A stretch of 64,000 bases of DNA from Leptidea sinapis. Taxonomy: Eukaryota; Arthropoda; Insecta; Lepidoptera; Pieridae. Shown here one piece after another: positions 17,998 to 32,375 of the stretch (within the stretch, counting starts at the first letter, position 1; the number at the start of each line of letters is the position of its first letter). The position numbers and the translations under genes were made by a program. The notes beneath the pieces were generated by a model that was given only the letters and a program-made list of their open reading frames with translations, did not search any database and was not told where the DNA came from. The stretch is taken from positions 13,912,501 to 13,976,500 of the forward strand of contig NC_066282.1 in the NCBI RefSeq assembly GCF_905404315.1, read 5' to 3'.

Positions 17998-18092
17998 ATG
18001 TCCCATCCGTGCGGCGAAATGGGTTAATGACCCTTGGGTCATCAAATTAAATGGGAATTAACGTATAAAGAGAGGAGAGCAAGAAATCCATC
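17998..18092 (+). promoter_or_regulatory. Lpin: Probable 5' UTR part of the first coding Lipin exon
   Basis: A strong acceptor (T-rich tract then GTTTTAG, AG at 17,996-17,997) lies 95 bp upstream of the ATG. The 95 bp are not open in frame with Lipin, so they would be untranslated leader, implying a further upstream non-coding exon that I cannot place. Confidence 0.4.
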
Positions 18093-18272
18093 ATGTATTC
18101 AATGAACTACATCGGTACGTTCTTCAAGAAGTTCTACAGTGAGATCAACAGTGCGACGCTGACCGGAGCCATTGACGTCATCGTGGTGGAACAGCCAGAT
18201 GGAAGCTTCACCTGCTCGCCCTTCCACGTTCGCTTCGGGAAGCTCGGAGTTCTTCGCTCCAGGTTCAAAGTG
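18093..18272 (+). CDS. Lpin: Lipin coding exon 1 (N-LIP start)
   Basis: Residues 1-60, including ATLTGAIDVIVVEQPDGSF and SPFHVRFGKLGVLRSR, the family's most conserved N-terminal run. Donor GTAACT, phase 0. The residue before KV is Phe, where the lipins I know have Glu. Met at 18,102 (MNYIG) matches the usual lipin start; Met at 18,093 adds three residues. Confidence 0.93.
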
Positions 18273-21200
18273 GTAACTATGAGTATTTATTTGCATGTAG
18301 CAGTAATTACTACCGATGATAGTGGGAGGCAGCTTTGTACAGCTATGCGGCTAAATTATTGGTGGCCACAACGGCACCTATTTCTGCCGTGAAGCGAAAT
18401 GTGAAAAAATTATTGTGTTTCGGTCAAAAGGGGGCCGCAGCTAGTGAAATTACTGGGCAAATGAGAATTAACATCTTATTTCTCAAGGTGACGAGCGCAA
18501 TTGTAGTGCCGCTTAGAATTCTTGGGGTTTTACAAGAACCCTGAGGGGCACTGCATTGTAATAGGCAGGGTGTACCAATTACCATCAGTCTGAACGTCCC
18601 GCTCGTCTCATCCCTTATTTTGATTAAAAACAATGATAAATTAATACCTAACTACAATTATAATATTATTGACGGGGCGAGCGGGACGGCTCGATCATAT
18701 GGCGTTGCGTAGGTAGATATGGTCGCTTCATTGTGTCTTCTACCGCATTTATCACGGGAAGTTTCCGAAGAGCTGTTTCACCTGATTCCTACCGGCGAAT
18801 TCCACCTTCGCACGACTCATGAGGATATCATCCCCACTATCTGGATGTGTGACGTTCCTCTACAGTCCGGTTTTCGAGGAACATTCTTCGGCCTACAGTA
18901 CCTACGTCTTTCCAGTTACAGTATTCTGGTGACCAAAGTTTCACGCGAGTGCAACGCGGGTGACATCCGAGCTGTGAGCGAACTTAATGCTCACCATTCA
19001 AGGTTCATGTTGGGGCATAAAACTTTACTGCCTTATTCATAATAAAACACTTTTCGAAGGTATAAAGCTATATTAGTTAAAACGTGTTTTAAGCCTATCA
19101 TACGTTCGATAAAATTCCTTATTCATATTCTTTAGATAAATCTCCCATAACTAATACGTCCCTATAGTACGCAATGTTGCCATTTCGTACAAAAAAACAT
19201 GATTTTAACTAATGTAGGAACTGTCAATGGAAACAGACATCTTTTCAATGTCAATGGCTAGTCAGTTGTCAAAGGTCGATGTCAAAATAATTTCAAACTT
19301 CAAAAATCAAAGTTTTAAAGTCTGTCGGTTGTCAATGTATGACGGATATCAAACAACTTTAGGCGGGAAACTATTTATCACATTATTTAACGAACAGCTG
19401 ATTGATGTCGGCCATGTTTTTCTGCGTTCGAGTGCTTAAAATAGGTTCATAGAATGGTCCTAGCTCCTATAAGTCACGTCAGCTTTATCGAAGAGATAAT
19501 GAGCGTTTTAGCTCTAATATGCGACTATGACTACCATTTTTTAACAAGCGTATATTAGCGATGTTTTGAATCTCGGTTAAGTCATTATGAATAAGACAGT
19601 TAGTGTAGGAACGCAAGTAAGTGAAAATTATAACTCTGTTGCGAAGGTTTTTGATCTTCACCAATACTTGAAAATCATCGTTAAGAAATTGTCGTTCTAT
19701 TATTGTGTGAGTTCCGACCAGGTGATTTAAACCTTAAGTACAATCAGTAAAGCACATTATTCAAGTGCAGACTATTTAATCCATCAGGCCTTGGATTCGT
19801 TTAAGGTTTGCGATTTGTGAATAAATATTTTAGTTGTAATAAGTATAGTAATGACTCTCATCAGTAATGACTTGCAAATCTGCGGGAACTAATTTATCTT
19901 AGTGTTTGGATCGTATCCGTGTCAAACAGGATTAACATCTAAATACAAAAAGCTATAACTGCCTTAGAAAACTATATTTATTATAATATCCACAGTCTGA
20001 GAGTTGAACAACGTGTACAAGATTGTATGACTTTACGTCACTCAAACGGTTAGCTCAGCAGAGCACTCGCACGGAACGCGAGAGGCCGTGGGTTCGAGTC
20101 CCGCATCGTTCATAAAATTTTGTTTTCAAATTTTATTTGTGTTTATTTATTATCTTTCTTCGATACTAAAACAAAACATGCAAACACAATGTGAAATATA
20201 GGCTCCGATCCACAATGCAATGATAATGCAACTACAGTGACCTTCAAATACATTGTGATTGCAAGTCTCATTAGGTCAGTAGTATAATTTCGCTAGTAAT
20301 GCCCTCCAAAACGGAACAAAACATTTCAGAACTTTTATTATTATTATTTTTTTTTTTATATTAACTGGCTCCGTCGACTGAATGTCGACGATTCGGCCAA
20401 CGTCAAGGTGGAGAGATTTTTTATTTTAATTTAGCTGATTGAAGAATATAAAGAGCTGATTTAAAAGGAAATGATCGGTTGATATAGCTGTCGTTTTTTT
20501 TGTGAACTGAAGAATAGGCAACAAAGGGTTAGTACGGTTAGTAATAAACATCCATAATATTAACTATCTTGTTAGTATCTAATCTAAGTTTAAGGGAGAA
20601 ATGTGTGAATGTAAGTGGGAATATGTGCCTAATAGAAGCGTAGAAAGTAGGGAGAATAGAAATTACAATTTAATATTATTGCGGGAAATCAATTTTTAAA
20701 GAATCTTTATGAAAGGGGAATGGCATAAAGTAAGAAGAAAAGGGATGTTGATGGGGCGAGGGATTGTAACATTGCGACGAAGTGGCTGTACTAGACTCTG
20801 AAAGCTTTGACTTTCACAAGTGAATTTAAAAATAGTGGAGTTCATTTTAGGGGGGCAAACAGGCACAGTAGTTCACGTGATATAAAGTGAATAAAAATAG
20901 TTAAAAAAAACTATAAAACACGCTTTTGTTGAAAAGATAATTGTTGAAATTTAAATGAATATCAATTCCTGCCTTATCAAAGGATAGATAAAAAAATTAC
21001 ATAAATCAACAAAAATCTTAGTTTGCAAATTGAGAAATGGAATAATTTTATCAAATTAATATTGTACTGTCATTAGACTTAACATTTTGAATATTTTAGT
21101 AAACAAGTGTTGCCTACCTCTCCAAAGGTAGACATTATACCTAATATCAAATGTCTGTTATTATTTTAAAAACAATTGTAAAGGAATAAATTTTGAGAAA

Positions 21201-24200
21201 ATAAATGCTTTTTTTTCTTCTCTTTTATAAAGGTGTTAATGTCAAAACAAAACCAATTAAATGTTATTAATGCGTCTTATTTCCGCCCGAATACAAAATT
21301 AATCTATTATCATCGACAAAAAGCATGTCTGCTGCTAATGTGAAGCTCTTTATCTCATTATAAGTGGAAAAATAGTTGGCCATAAAAGAAACGAGTTATT
21401 CGAATGGACAGAGGCCCGAGTTGTCGCCACTTAAGCGGCGGTTAAACAACTGTCTCTACGTATTGCGAATTATTCCGACGATGACCTTGGCATACTCGAA
21501 TACATAACGATATAATAGAAATAGATTTGTCACACTAGATAGTGGAGAACGATATTCGGGCACCAGTTCGATATTAATTTATTTATTTACTACATGACCC
21601 GGCAAACGTTGTTTTGCCATATAAATTATTTTTAGAGTTAGACCGTTCTTGGACATTGCAACATTACTTTATTTTTCTAAAATAAATGAATTATTCTAAA
21701 ATAAACGTAGCCTTTGCTACTCCTTATTACAACAGCTACCTGCCAGTAAGAATCCCTTCAAAATCGGTTCAGCCATTTCAGAGATTAGCCGGAGCAGACA
21801 GTCAAAAATTGTAAAAAATGTTATTTTGGTGTATGAACCGTATATATATTTATATACACGTAGTAAAAAAACGGTTATTTCAATATTACAAAGAGACATT
21901 CCAATTTTATTTGTATGTATAGATTTATTAGCATCTCCAACAAAATTATCACTAACTTATTACATTGACGACCCATATAGCCCAGTGGTTAGTGACCCTG
22001 CCAACCGAGCTAGAGGTCCCGGGTTCGAATCCCGGTAGGTGCATCATTTATATGATGAATATGAATGTTTGTTTCCGAGTCATGTATGTTTAAGTAAGTA
22101 TATCGTATTAAATATATCGTTGTCTTGCACCCATAGTTGGCTATGCCTAGTTTGGGGCAAGTTAATTTGTGTAACAGTGTGTAAATATTATTATTATTAT
22201 TAAATATAATTCTAAATAAGTCTAAGTGCTATTGCACTTACAGACAACGACCACGTGATAGTAAATATAACATACATACACATAATTTTAACTGTACAAC
22301 ATAAGAACTAATACTAAGATACAATATAATATTGTGAAAATTAATTAAAATTAGCAAAACTTATTTTACTTAAGTACCGCAGAATTAAATTATCACATTA
22401 AATGATTAATTTTTGTTGAACAGCAAATTATATTCCTGTCTAGCAAGTTTATACCGAAAAGCAGAGAACTTATCATTACAAATATAAACTATCCACTCGA
22501 AATATTCAATTGAAACTACTCACCTACTTAAAGATATTGGAGCAACAGATATCAGTAAGTACTCAGAGATGTGCCAAATACACAATTTGTTTTCTTATCT
22601 ACTTTATTAGTCAGTATCCGGAGAACTCGGCCATTTTGTTACTTCTACACGGTCACATTATTTCTGGACCTCGCTGGAACGTGAAGCCCCTCCCTTTCCC
22701 CTTTCACCCCCTCGTCTCGTCCTGTTGCGTCAGTACTGTTTGCAGTTTCATTACCGTTAGGTACCTATATGTCGTGATATTTTCGTACTATCATTGCTTT
22801 GTTTTTGAAGTTTTCATTATTGCGTTCGGACAATTATTGTTAATTGTTCTGTAGTTTCTGTTGTACTGTGACGCTATAATAGTACTGCCAGAAAAATGAA
22901 TAATTAAGTACTTTTTCCATTCAACCCAGATTCTTTCATTGCTTATTCATAATGATAATAAAAAAATCAGCATCACAACAACTTTACATTGCTGAAATAC
23001 CTTTACAGTACTTGTAGACGTGTAATAGTTTTACTGTACTTTTACACAAAAACTATGTCACTTAACTTACTTTCACCAAGCTGTGGAATTTGGTTGTGCT
23101 GTGCTACCAGGACAATACGACATGAGTACCTACAAAACAAGCGTGTACACTTTTCTAAAGGGCCGGCAACGCAGCGGTGATCACTTAACATCAGGTGACC
23201 CGTACGCTCGTTTGTCGTATCTTCCATAAAAAAATACTAATACCAGAAATAGTCTTGTAGATACTAGACAGCATACTGACACTGGTATACATAGAACTGT
23301 ATAAATCTCTATTTAACTGTACATTTTGTATCTCTACTTATAAACATAGAATTCTATAAAAAAATATTTTAGTTATTTATCACCTGTGGTTACTTGAATG
23401 TTGAACAGAACATTTAAGAGTGTACATGAGGAATTAACTATCTAAATGACACAAGTAAACATTATCTACCAAGTGCTAAAAACGTTGTCGTCAATTGCTT
23501 ATACAACTCGCTGTAATATAAGGATTTTCCACACCAAACTTATAATTAAGAAATCCATAGGGAGCACTTAAGGCGACACTAAATGCCAGCGACCTTGAGC
23601 GATATGAGTTCACGCCTGCCGGCCCGCCATCTATGTAACAAAGCCAATGTTTTCAAAATTCTTGGGTGGAAATCAGTTTATATGCTTACAATGATCGTTA
23701 TTCACTACTAATCTGAATAAATGAACCTACACAAAAAAGTATAAGCTATAAGAATAACTTTTCTGAGAGAAGTGCCAAAAAAATGCGTCACGCCATCCCA
23801 AAAAACTTGTTTAACTTCAAAGAAAAGTGGTAGTTCAAAAAGGCTCGGCAGTGTTAACTATAACCAACAGCAAGCATTAGCAACCTACAAATAAGACTTA
23901 AGGGTATGTGTAACAGGATTAAGTAATGTTCATAGCTCGAAATGCTATACTTTCACCACAAAACTTGTCTAAAAACACCATGTTTGCGTGTTTTCTGCTT
24001 ACTCTTCGCCTTAAAACCGAGAATTAACCAAGATTCCAGGGAGTTAGGGGTTTGCAACTAGATCATGGGATTTGATTCTTTGTTTGCTTTGAATGGGCTC
24101 CGAATCTACTGAATCGATTTGAAAAATTCTCTTACTGTTCGAAGCTACACTATCCCCGGGTATAGGCTATATTATATTTTCAATTAATTAGGGATCCTCA

Positions 24201-27200
24201 CTGAAACTCCAATAATGCAATCCAAGGTGTAACAAAATACCTAAGATATTCTTTAAATCATGTGTGCTGCGAAAACTTTTGACGGTATAATAATATTATG
24301 TACTACGTATTTGCAGAACACGTCATTATTTACAAAAAAAATTTGCAAGAGCATATTATGTTATACGTATTGTTTTATTTTAAAAATTTAATTGAAATGC
24401 CGCTACTGCGTGCTCAGTCCTGTGTGTATGCGGAAGAAGTGCAAAAAGTGATCTAAAACAAATATAGTTTGTAAAGCTATGTAACATAACTCTATTACTT
24501 TAAAATAAGAAGGAATTTGTTATCGCACTGCCACCGCTTCGGAAATAAATAGGTCTGAGTGATTTAAATAAATTCTTTAATTTTATGTATTTTAATATAT
24601 GACGGGGCACGGTCGGTCCCATGGTCAGGAATCAAGATCCTCGTGGTTTTCCATGGTTGTGGGCATTTAACACGACAACTAGTGAAACACAACCTTACAA
24701 ACAAGGGTATCAATATTAGCAATAAGCGTAATGGTAGGTACACTTCAGAAAGCCTTATGATTATGTATTTAGAACGTGATGTTCCCAGCATGCACGTGCG
24801 ACACAACCACCTCGCTCGATAGTTCTTCCCTGACTGCCTGATCGGCGCTCGCCTGGCGCCCGCTCTCGCCCGCACTTGCACCGTACTCCTATTACATCTT
24901 CGTACTCGGTTCTTGACTACGAGATATACAGGATGGTTTTTTGAGAAGTGTGGTGATGGCCAAGTCGGACACTACGAGACTTAGAGAAAAGCCGTGAAAG
25001 GAGTCATGGCATCGATTCATAAGAAACTAATAACTGCATATTTAGTCTTTTAAATATCCTGAAATCTAGATGAAATCGACCCGAATGATTTAAAAAAAAA
25101 TACATCCTGTATTATTGAACTATTGGACTCTGTTGCTGATAAGGATCAAACTTTGGAAATATATGAATTACTAAAAATGGAAGCAAATAGCGAAATTGTA
25201 CAAATTGCTTTTCATATCTCACTTTTACCTAACTAATAAGTTGCTCAAAATGGTTTCCGTTGACACCAATGCATAAGTTTATACGTCTAATGACCTTACT
25301 GTATTTGATACTATAATAGGATTTATCCTCGATAGAATAGAATAGAAGTTTGAATAGGAGGTGAGTTTTCTTCCGTGTAAAAATAATAATACAAAAAATT
25401 TGGTATTTCCTTTCATTTTAAGTAATACTGTATATCTTTGCAAAGATTGATCCTTATTAGCAACAGAGCCTATTTGTCCAATAATACAGGTTGTAATTTT
25501 TTTGAAAAATCATTCGGGTATTTCCGTCAAAATTTCAAGAAATTTGGCAAAACTAAAAATGAAGTTATTGGTTTCCTATAAATCGAGGGCATGACTCCTT
25601 TTACGACTTTCCTCTAAGTCTCGTAGTTTCCGACTTGGCCATCACCACCCTTCTCAAAAAACCATCCTGTAGATATATCGCCTTAACAACGAATGAAACA
25701 CTACGAGTATTATGTAAGTGTCTATTTATCCTGGAACTTAATATTGATACTTTAATATTTTTTAGAGCCTTCTGAATAGATCATATCAATTCGTTATTTT
25801 AAGTGTTGTAACAATAAAAATTACTATATTTATTACAAACACAAATGACCATTTTTATTAAGGTATATTTTTATCTTTGAGTGATAGTTTATAACAACAC
25901 TGATAACATAATGTTATTGGCCGAACAGTTTTCTTCTGCAACGCACGTAGGTACTTTAATATTCTCAGCTGTTAGACCCCATAACGCAATTATTATGATG
26001 TTTTGATGATATGAAAATAACTGAAATTCACTAACTTCTCCGCCGCAAACTTTATTGTCGATTTTATACACTGCTGCAAAAACAAATAATAATTCAAAAA
26101 TAAAAACTCTATATTGCGAAAATCATCTTGTATTTAAATGAATGATATTTGAGCTGATAATGAAAATACTGTACTGTACCAGGAATGTTGTCCTTGATAG
26201 AATGTAGTTCATTTTTTTCTATTTTCTTATCGTCACGTCAGTAACGCGGAAGTGCGCAAGGTCGAATGACACATGCCGACTTGAGCGATATTGTTTTTGC
26301 TTTCTACAAAGAAAGTGGGTAGTTCTAAAAAACAAACACTTCTTTAATTTGACATTCCCCAGTTGGTTCATAAACTCACAACTGTAGATGCTTTCTTCCC
26401 CTATCCTTTCAAGAAGAGTTCGAGACAACGGTCATTATTCCCAGATTTTTACCAGTGAGTAGGGTTACCATTTAGTAATTTGAAAATTAGCCTGATATTA
26501 CGATAAAAGTCCGGACTTTTTAGTTGATCTCGTTTAGTTTTCGTTTCTTGTAAAGATAAAAGACTTATTTGATATTAGTTAGTATGTAGTTTTATTACTA
26601 TATTCCATCTAATTCTATTTTCGTATTAATATTATAAATGTGAAAGTTTGTATGTCTGGATGTATGTTTGAACTTCTTTAACGCAACAACTACAGAATGG
26701 ATTTTGATGAAACTTTATAATAATATAGCTTACACACCAGAATAACACACAGGCTATTATTTATAAATCTATCGCGTGAATTATACTTTATATGGCTAAA
26801 CAACGTTTGCCGGGTCAGCTAGTAATATTATAAATGTAAAAGTTTGTATGTCTGGATGTATGTTTGTACATCTTTAACGCAAAAACTACTGAATGGATTT
26901 TGATGAAACTTTACAATAATAAAGCTTATACACCAGAATAACACAGGCTATTATTTATAAAACTATCGCATGAATTATACTGTATATGGCAAAACAACGT
27001 TTGCCGGGTCAGCTAGTTAAAAATAAAATCCAGTCAAGTTGGACAGCCGGACAAAATCCGGACTAGAGTTTAAAAATCCGGATTAATTGAGACGGATGGT
27101 AACCCTACCAGTGAGAGGCTTCTTTGCACAGAATGCCAGGTATATTAGTACCACAGCGGCCCCCCTTTTCGGCCCTCAAGGTCTATAGCTGCAACCATTA

Positions 27201-29888
27201 TTGTTTAGATTTGAAGGAAACAGGCACTGAAATTACTGGCACATGAAACTTAACACCTTAAGTCTCAAAGCGTCCAGCGCAATTTTTGGTTTTTCTAGAA
27301 TCCCGAGTGGCACGGTATTTTAATGAAATAATGCATAAGATGAACGTGTTTCGTCACTTTTTCCTTAAAGAAAACTAGCTTGACCGTTCTCACTTTTTTT
27401 CATTCTTATAGTATAAGAGCCGTTCAGTTCCGTGCGTATCGTATATTTATTATATCATAATAAATAGTTATTGGGTTCATACGAAATTATTCGTCAAGAA
27501 TTATAGAATACGTTAGTTATTATTTTCTACTTTTCGAGCACGATAGCTTTCGTGGGCTCAGCACAAAGCAATCACCGATCGAGAAGGCGTCTGAGATGGC
27601 TCTGTCAAATAATATTCATTATTCCATGTATTGAGAGTATTACGAGTATATTGTGTAGACAAAGAGCTTGTACGAACAAGAAGGCTTCAAGTCACGTTCA
27701 TCTTTGATCACATCCTGGAGCCTAAAGCTAAGAACGGAAATAAGGCAGCCAACAAAATTAATAAATATGCAAGTGTTATTCGCTGTTAATTACATCAATT
27801 CATATAACGGTATATAATCTAATACGTAAATGCCTAACCGCCGTTCCCAATATTCAGTCTTTCTCTTACTTGAGATATGACTTTTTCGTCCCAATAAACT
27901 TATCGACGCTAACTGACCTTATCCGTACACGCTGTCTGTTAATGGGGTGACGTATAGCTTACAAGTGATAGAAGTTTGTATGGAAATTGCAATTCACGCG
28001 TCCCAATATAAGACGATAAGAATGACTTATCGGGTATATTGTGACAGCTGCAGATTATTGACAGTAGAAGGTAGTAATTTATCTCTATCTATATCTGTAG
28101 ATATAGTATATTGGGAACGGCCGTAACAGAGTGATCTTGGTTGCTTTTATCGTAAGACAAGAATTAGCTTTCATTTATTTTTCACATCTTTAGATACTAA
28201 CTACTTAGGTCATTTATACGTCTCGAATCTAGAAAAACTGTGAGAGCCGTGAAAACGTCGAAAAAAATTGAGGTTGCCGACTGACAGTTAACCTCGATTT
28301 TGAGCAATCCAAGCACACTAACACAAAGTGACATACAAATCGCAAGTGTAAGACGTAGCTCGCTACGCACACTCAAGTAATAAACCTGGCTTGTTTTCAT
28401 CGGTTGTCTAGAGCAGCACGAGGCTCTACCTAAACATATAAATTATCTAAGACTTACTGTTAAGCATAACACAAGGTGACATATAAATCGCGAGTGTAAG
28501 ACGTAGCTTGCTACGCACACTAAAGTTATATACCTGGCCTGTTTTCATAGGTAATCTAGCAGCAAGAGGCTCTGTCTAGATATATAAATTATATAAGAAT
28601 TAACTTTTAGTATAACACAAAGTGACATACAAATCACGAGTGTAAGACGTAGCTTGTCACGCACACTAGAGTAATAAACCTGGCCGGCTTTCATCGGTTA
28701 TCTAGCAGCAAGTTCTCCTTCTTCTCTTAACTCCTTCGTTCTATAGCTATCTACAATGCTGTCTGAACGTCCAGTCGCTTAAAATATATACAAGGGTTGC
28801 CTGTAAAACTTGCTATGATATGATATCCCACAGTGATTTACATTTTGTCCTTTTATATTTGAAAGCGATTCAACGATCTATAGATCTCAGCATTAGTTTA
28901 TGTACAAAGTAAATACTAAGACTTTGCTCAAACTTTACTTGCGTAAAACTTGCTTGGTGCGATAAATGCGAAGTTGACTAACGGCCATTCCCAGTATTCA
29001 GTCTATCTCCGGTTGTGGCCTACCTGAGATAAAAAATCGTTACTATCGTAGACTTCTCTGTCCCAATAAACTTATCGACGGTAACTCATCCGTACACGCT
29101 GTCTGTCAATCGGACGACGGATAGCTTATGGAAATTGCAATTCACGCGCTCTAATATAAGGCGATAAGAATGACTTATCGGATATATTGGGTCAGCTTCA
29201 GATTATTGACAGCTAATTACTGACAGTAGAAGGTAGTAATTTATCTCTATATGTAGATAGTATATTGGGAACGGCCGTAAGCTCACTAAGAACAAGCTCA
29301 CCATAATTTCAGCTGTCAAATGACTATACAAAACGAAATCAAAGATTATGATAAGCCTACACTCAGATCAGTTTTCTTAAGTAAAGTCGGAGCAAAGTCT
29401 AAGTACGGTCTAGCCTAGATCTCAGCCTTGGCATAGCGATAAGCGTGAAGTAAAACTCGTTGCAAATATCATAGGCCTCATCCACTTCAAAGAACAACGC
29501 GAGCGATCTCCCTTTTTTTCACGCTTCGTTAAACACCCTTTCTCTTTCGTTTGATGGCTTGATAATAAAAGGGAATAATTGGCTATATGTTTGAAAACTA
29601 TCCACGTTTCCTTTGGTTACTAATAATTTATGTGAAGAGTTCCCGTCTGTCACAATAAAAATTACAAATCTTATATCTTTAAATAAGCAATTCTTGTATA
29701 CATATATTCTGAATCTCGGAAACGTCTCCAACGGTTTTAATTAAATTTAGTATACAGGTAGTTTCAGGGGCGAGAAATCGATCTAGCTTGGTTTCAATTT
29801 TAAAAAATGTAGTTTTATCCGTGTTTTGATGAGAAACAGCTACAATAACATTAGAATTCAAAGATAAATTTCGCCACTATATACAAGA

Positions 29889-29933
<45 letters not shown>

Positions 29934-32344
29934 AGATGGGACATTTGGTGATCCGGAAAACAGATGACAGAACAGTTCGAATCCAGATGTCCTATTAGTG
30001 TTTTTTTATCAAGTTTTGTACATTCTTAATAATCGTCGTCCGGATATTTATTATAACAGGAGATAATTACTTAATAAACTAAAGTCTTACGCAAAACGTA
30101 TTAAAGCCCACCCCAAACGCATTCGCCTGCAATCTGATGAATAAAAGTTCGTACAACAGACTAAAGAGAAAATTACCTTAAGATCTCAATATTTTATAAA
30201 ATATTGGCATTAAAAAAAGGGATTGGTCTATGGACTGATACCAAGACCAATTAAAACTGTTTAACCTCTAGCTAAATGCCAAATTATTACGCAGATTACA
30301 AAATATTGAACTAAATATATAAAAAAAAAATAGTTCCTATACTGTCACATTAAAAATTACAAATATAATTATTGTTCTTATCAGCAATCATAAGGTTGCT
30401 GCAACTTACATTCAGATTATATAATTAGGAAATTGCCACATCCAAAATACTATCGATTATGTCGAAAATATCCCACTAGGTCAATAACCACATAATATAT
30501 ACCTGTGTGTCTCGGCTAGATGTGCAATATTATGTTGTAACTTCTATCGTGTGGTTCATGTGCCTTTTCTATTATACATTCAGTTTTTTTTTTATGATAA
30601 TATAGTACGAGACGAGCAGAACGTTCAGCTGGCGGTATTTCATACGCCCTGCCCATTACAATGCAGTGCCGCTCAGTATTTTTGATAAGCCTGAACAAGT
30701 GCGCTCGTTATCTTGAGACACAAGATGTTAAGTCTCGTTTGCCCAGTAATTTTACTAGCTACGGCGCCCTTCAGACCGAAATACAATAATGCTTACGCAT
30801 AACTGCTTCACGGCAGAAATAGGCGCCGTTGTTGTACCCTTATGGCTAGATTATTCTAGCCGGCATCCTGTGTAAAGGAGCCACCCACTGGTTGTTAAAC
30901 TAATGTGCCACGAACCTAAGTGCTATTGTGACGTTAACATAATAATATGATTCTCCTTAGAATGTTTTTATATGATAGTGCCTATTATTAGACTGTTAGG
31001 TATACGTAAAGCTTACGTAAGAGACTTCATGGTGTGTTTCTCAGTAACTAGAGAACCATTATATCAAATTGCAGCGATTATAGTTTGATGTGATAAATGA
31101 ACCCGTATGTGAAGGAAGAATGCAATACATTATAAAATTATCACATACTTCGGAAGCAAGTAAATAAAATTCTATAAAAATTCTATATTTTTGTGAGTTT
31201 TTAATCTCCGGCGTTATTAAGTCTAAAGTATTAGGGCTATATTACACTGAGACACCACGGTGGGGCAACCAGTCGCCGCTACGAACAAAATATATTATTT
31301 AGCTTTATAGGGAGAATATGGTGGCGCGACCAGCTCGGACGCGTCATGATTCTGGTGTCTAATTTGGTAGCTTGCGGACACCACGGTCACGGTGGCGCGA
31401 CTGGTTGCGTCACCGTGGTGTCCCGGTGAAATATAGCCCTTAGACTTATTTCACTGCGTTTTATTTTTTCGAAAACTGACATGATGCAACACCACTTTAC
31501 AATTCATTCATTTACAAATAGATATACTGTGTTTTGGCTTTAATTGTCAAACAATGCGTAGAAAACTTAAGATGATTGAACTTCGCTGACCTATATAAAT
31601 ACCATTGGACAGGCTGTTCCATATGTTTGACAGCAAATTTTTTATGCCTTATTGAAGCGCAACTCGCGAGCGTCCAGAGAACTAATTTTGATGTATAATA
31701 CAAATGGCGGCAAAGGAACGTACGTCTGAAGTATTTTTGCATTTCGTTCGTTTTCCGTGTCATGTATACTTACTTACAAGAATCAACGTAATAAAGTACA
31801 TAATTTTTTTGTTGTAAAATAGTTTCCCACCATCTATCGATTTTGCTGAGGTTACTAGTTACTAGTTTTAGTACCGCAGACTCTCGCTATATGGCGCCAA
31901 CAGCGCCAAAATGGCGAATATCAAACAGGCACAAAAGCACTTTGACATCCGCCAGTCCAGTGGTATATAGTAGAGGTCAGTGTTAAACACGTCTCCTGTT
32001 TTTGACATTTCAATACCGATGTATGGATATTATGGTGATGTCTTTTTCAATTCATCAATAAGATGACCTATTAGTATTTTTAGTTTTGTTTTTGTATGGA
32101 CTTGAAAATTAAGATTGACGTACCTAATATTGAAATGCAGATTTAGGATCCAGTGTCGGTTGATATAAAATTTGGTTTCCAAAAAATCTCTTGATATATA
32201 GAACGAACATTAAAAGTGGCGGTAAGAGATATATTATGTTTTATCAATATATGGAATTCTTGCCCTATGCCAATTAATAATAAGTTTGTTTAAAATAGCA
32301 CAGTCCATTATTTGGTCAGAGTATTGTACTTTGGCCAGATAGTG

Positions 32345-32375
<31 letters not shown>

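Noticed and set aside
18066..18071. TATAAA as a Lipin promoter
   Set aside because: Only about 25 bp before the ATG, which would place the transcription start at or beyond the start codon; a spliced 5' UTR is more likely.
18719..19042. 107-aa frame as a possible host exon in Lipin intron 1
   Set aside because: The first half is a non-LTR reverse transcriptase C-terminus and the second half is frameshifted repeat; phases do not suit Lipin.
20044..20111. Genuine tRNA gene(s) at the tRNA-like sites
   Set aside because: U33 is replaced, D-arms vary in length, and each is embedded in a dispersed repeat body; SINE-type heads fit better.
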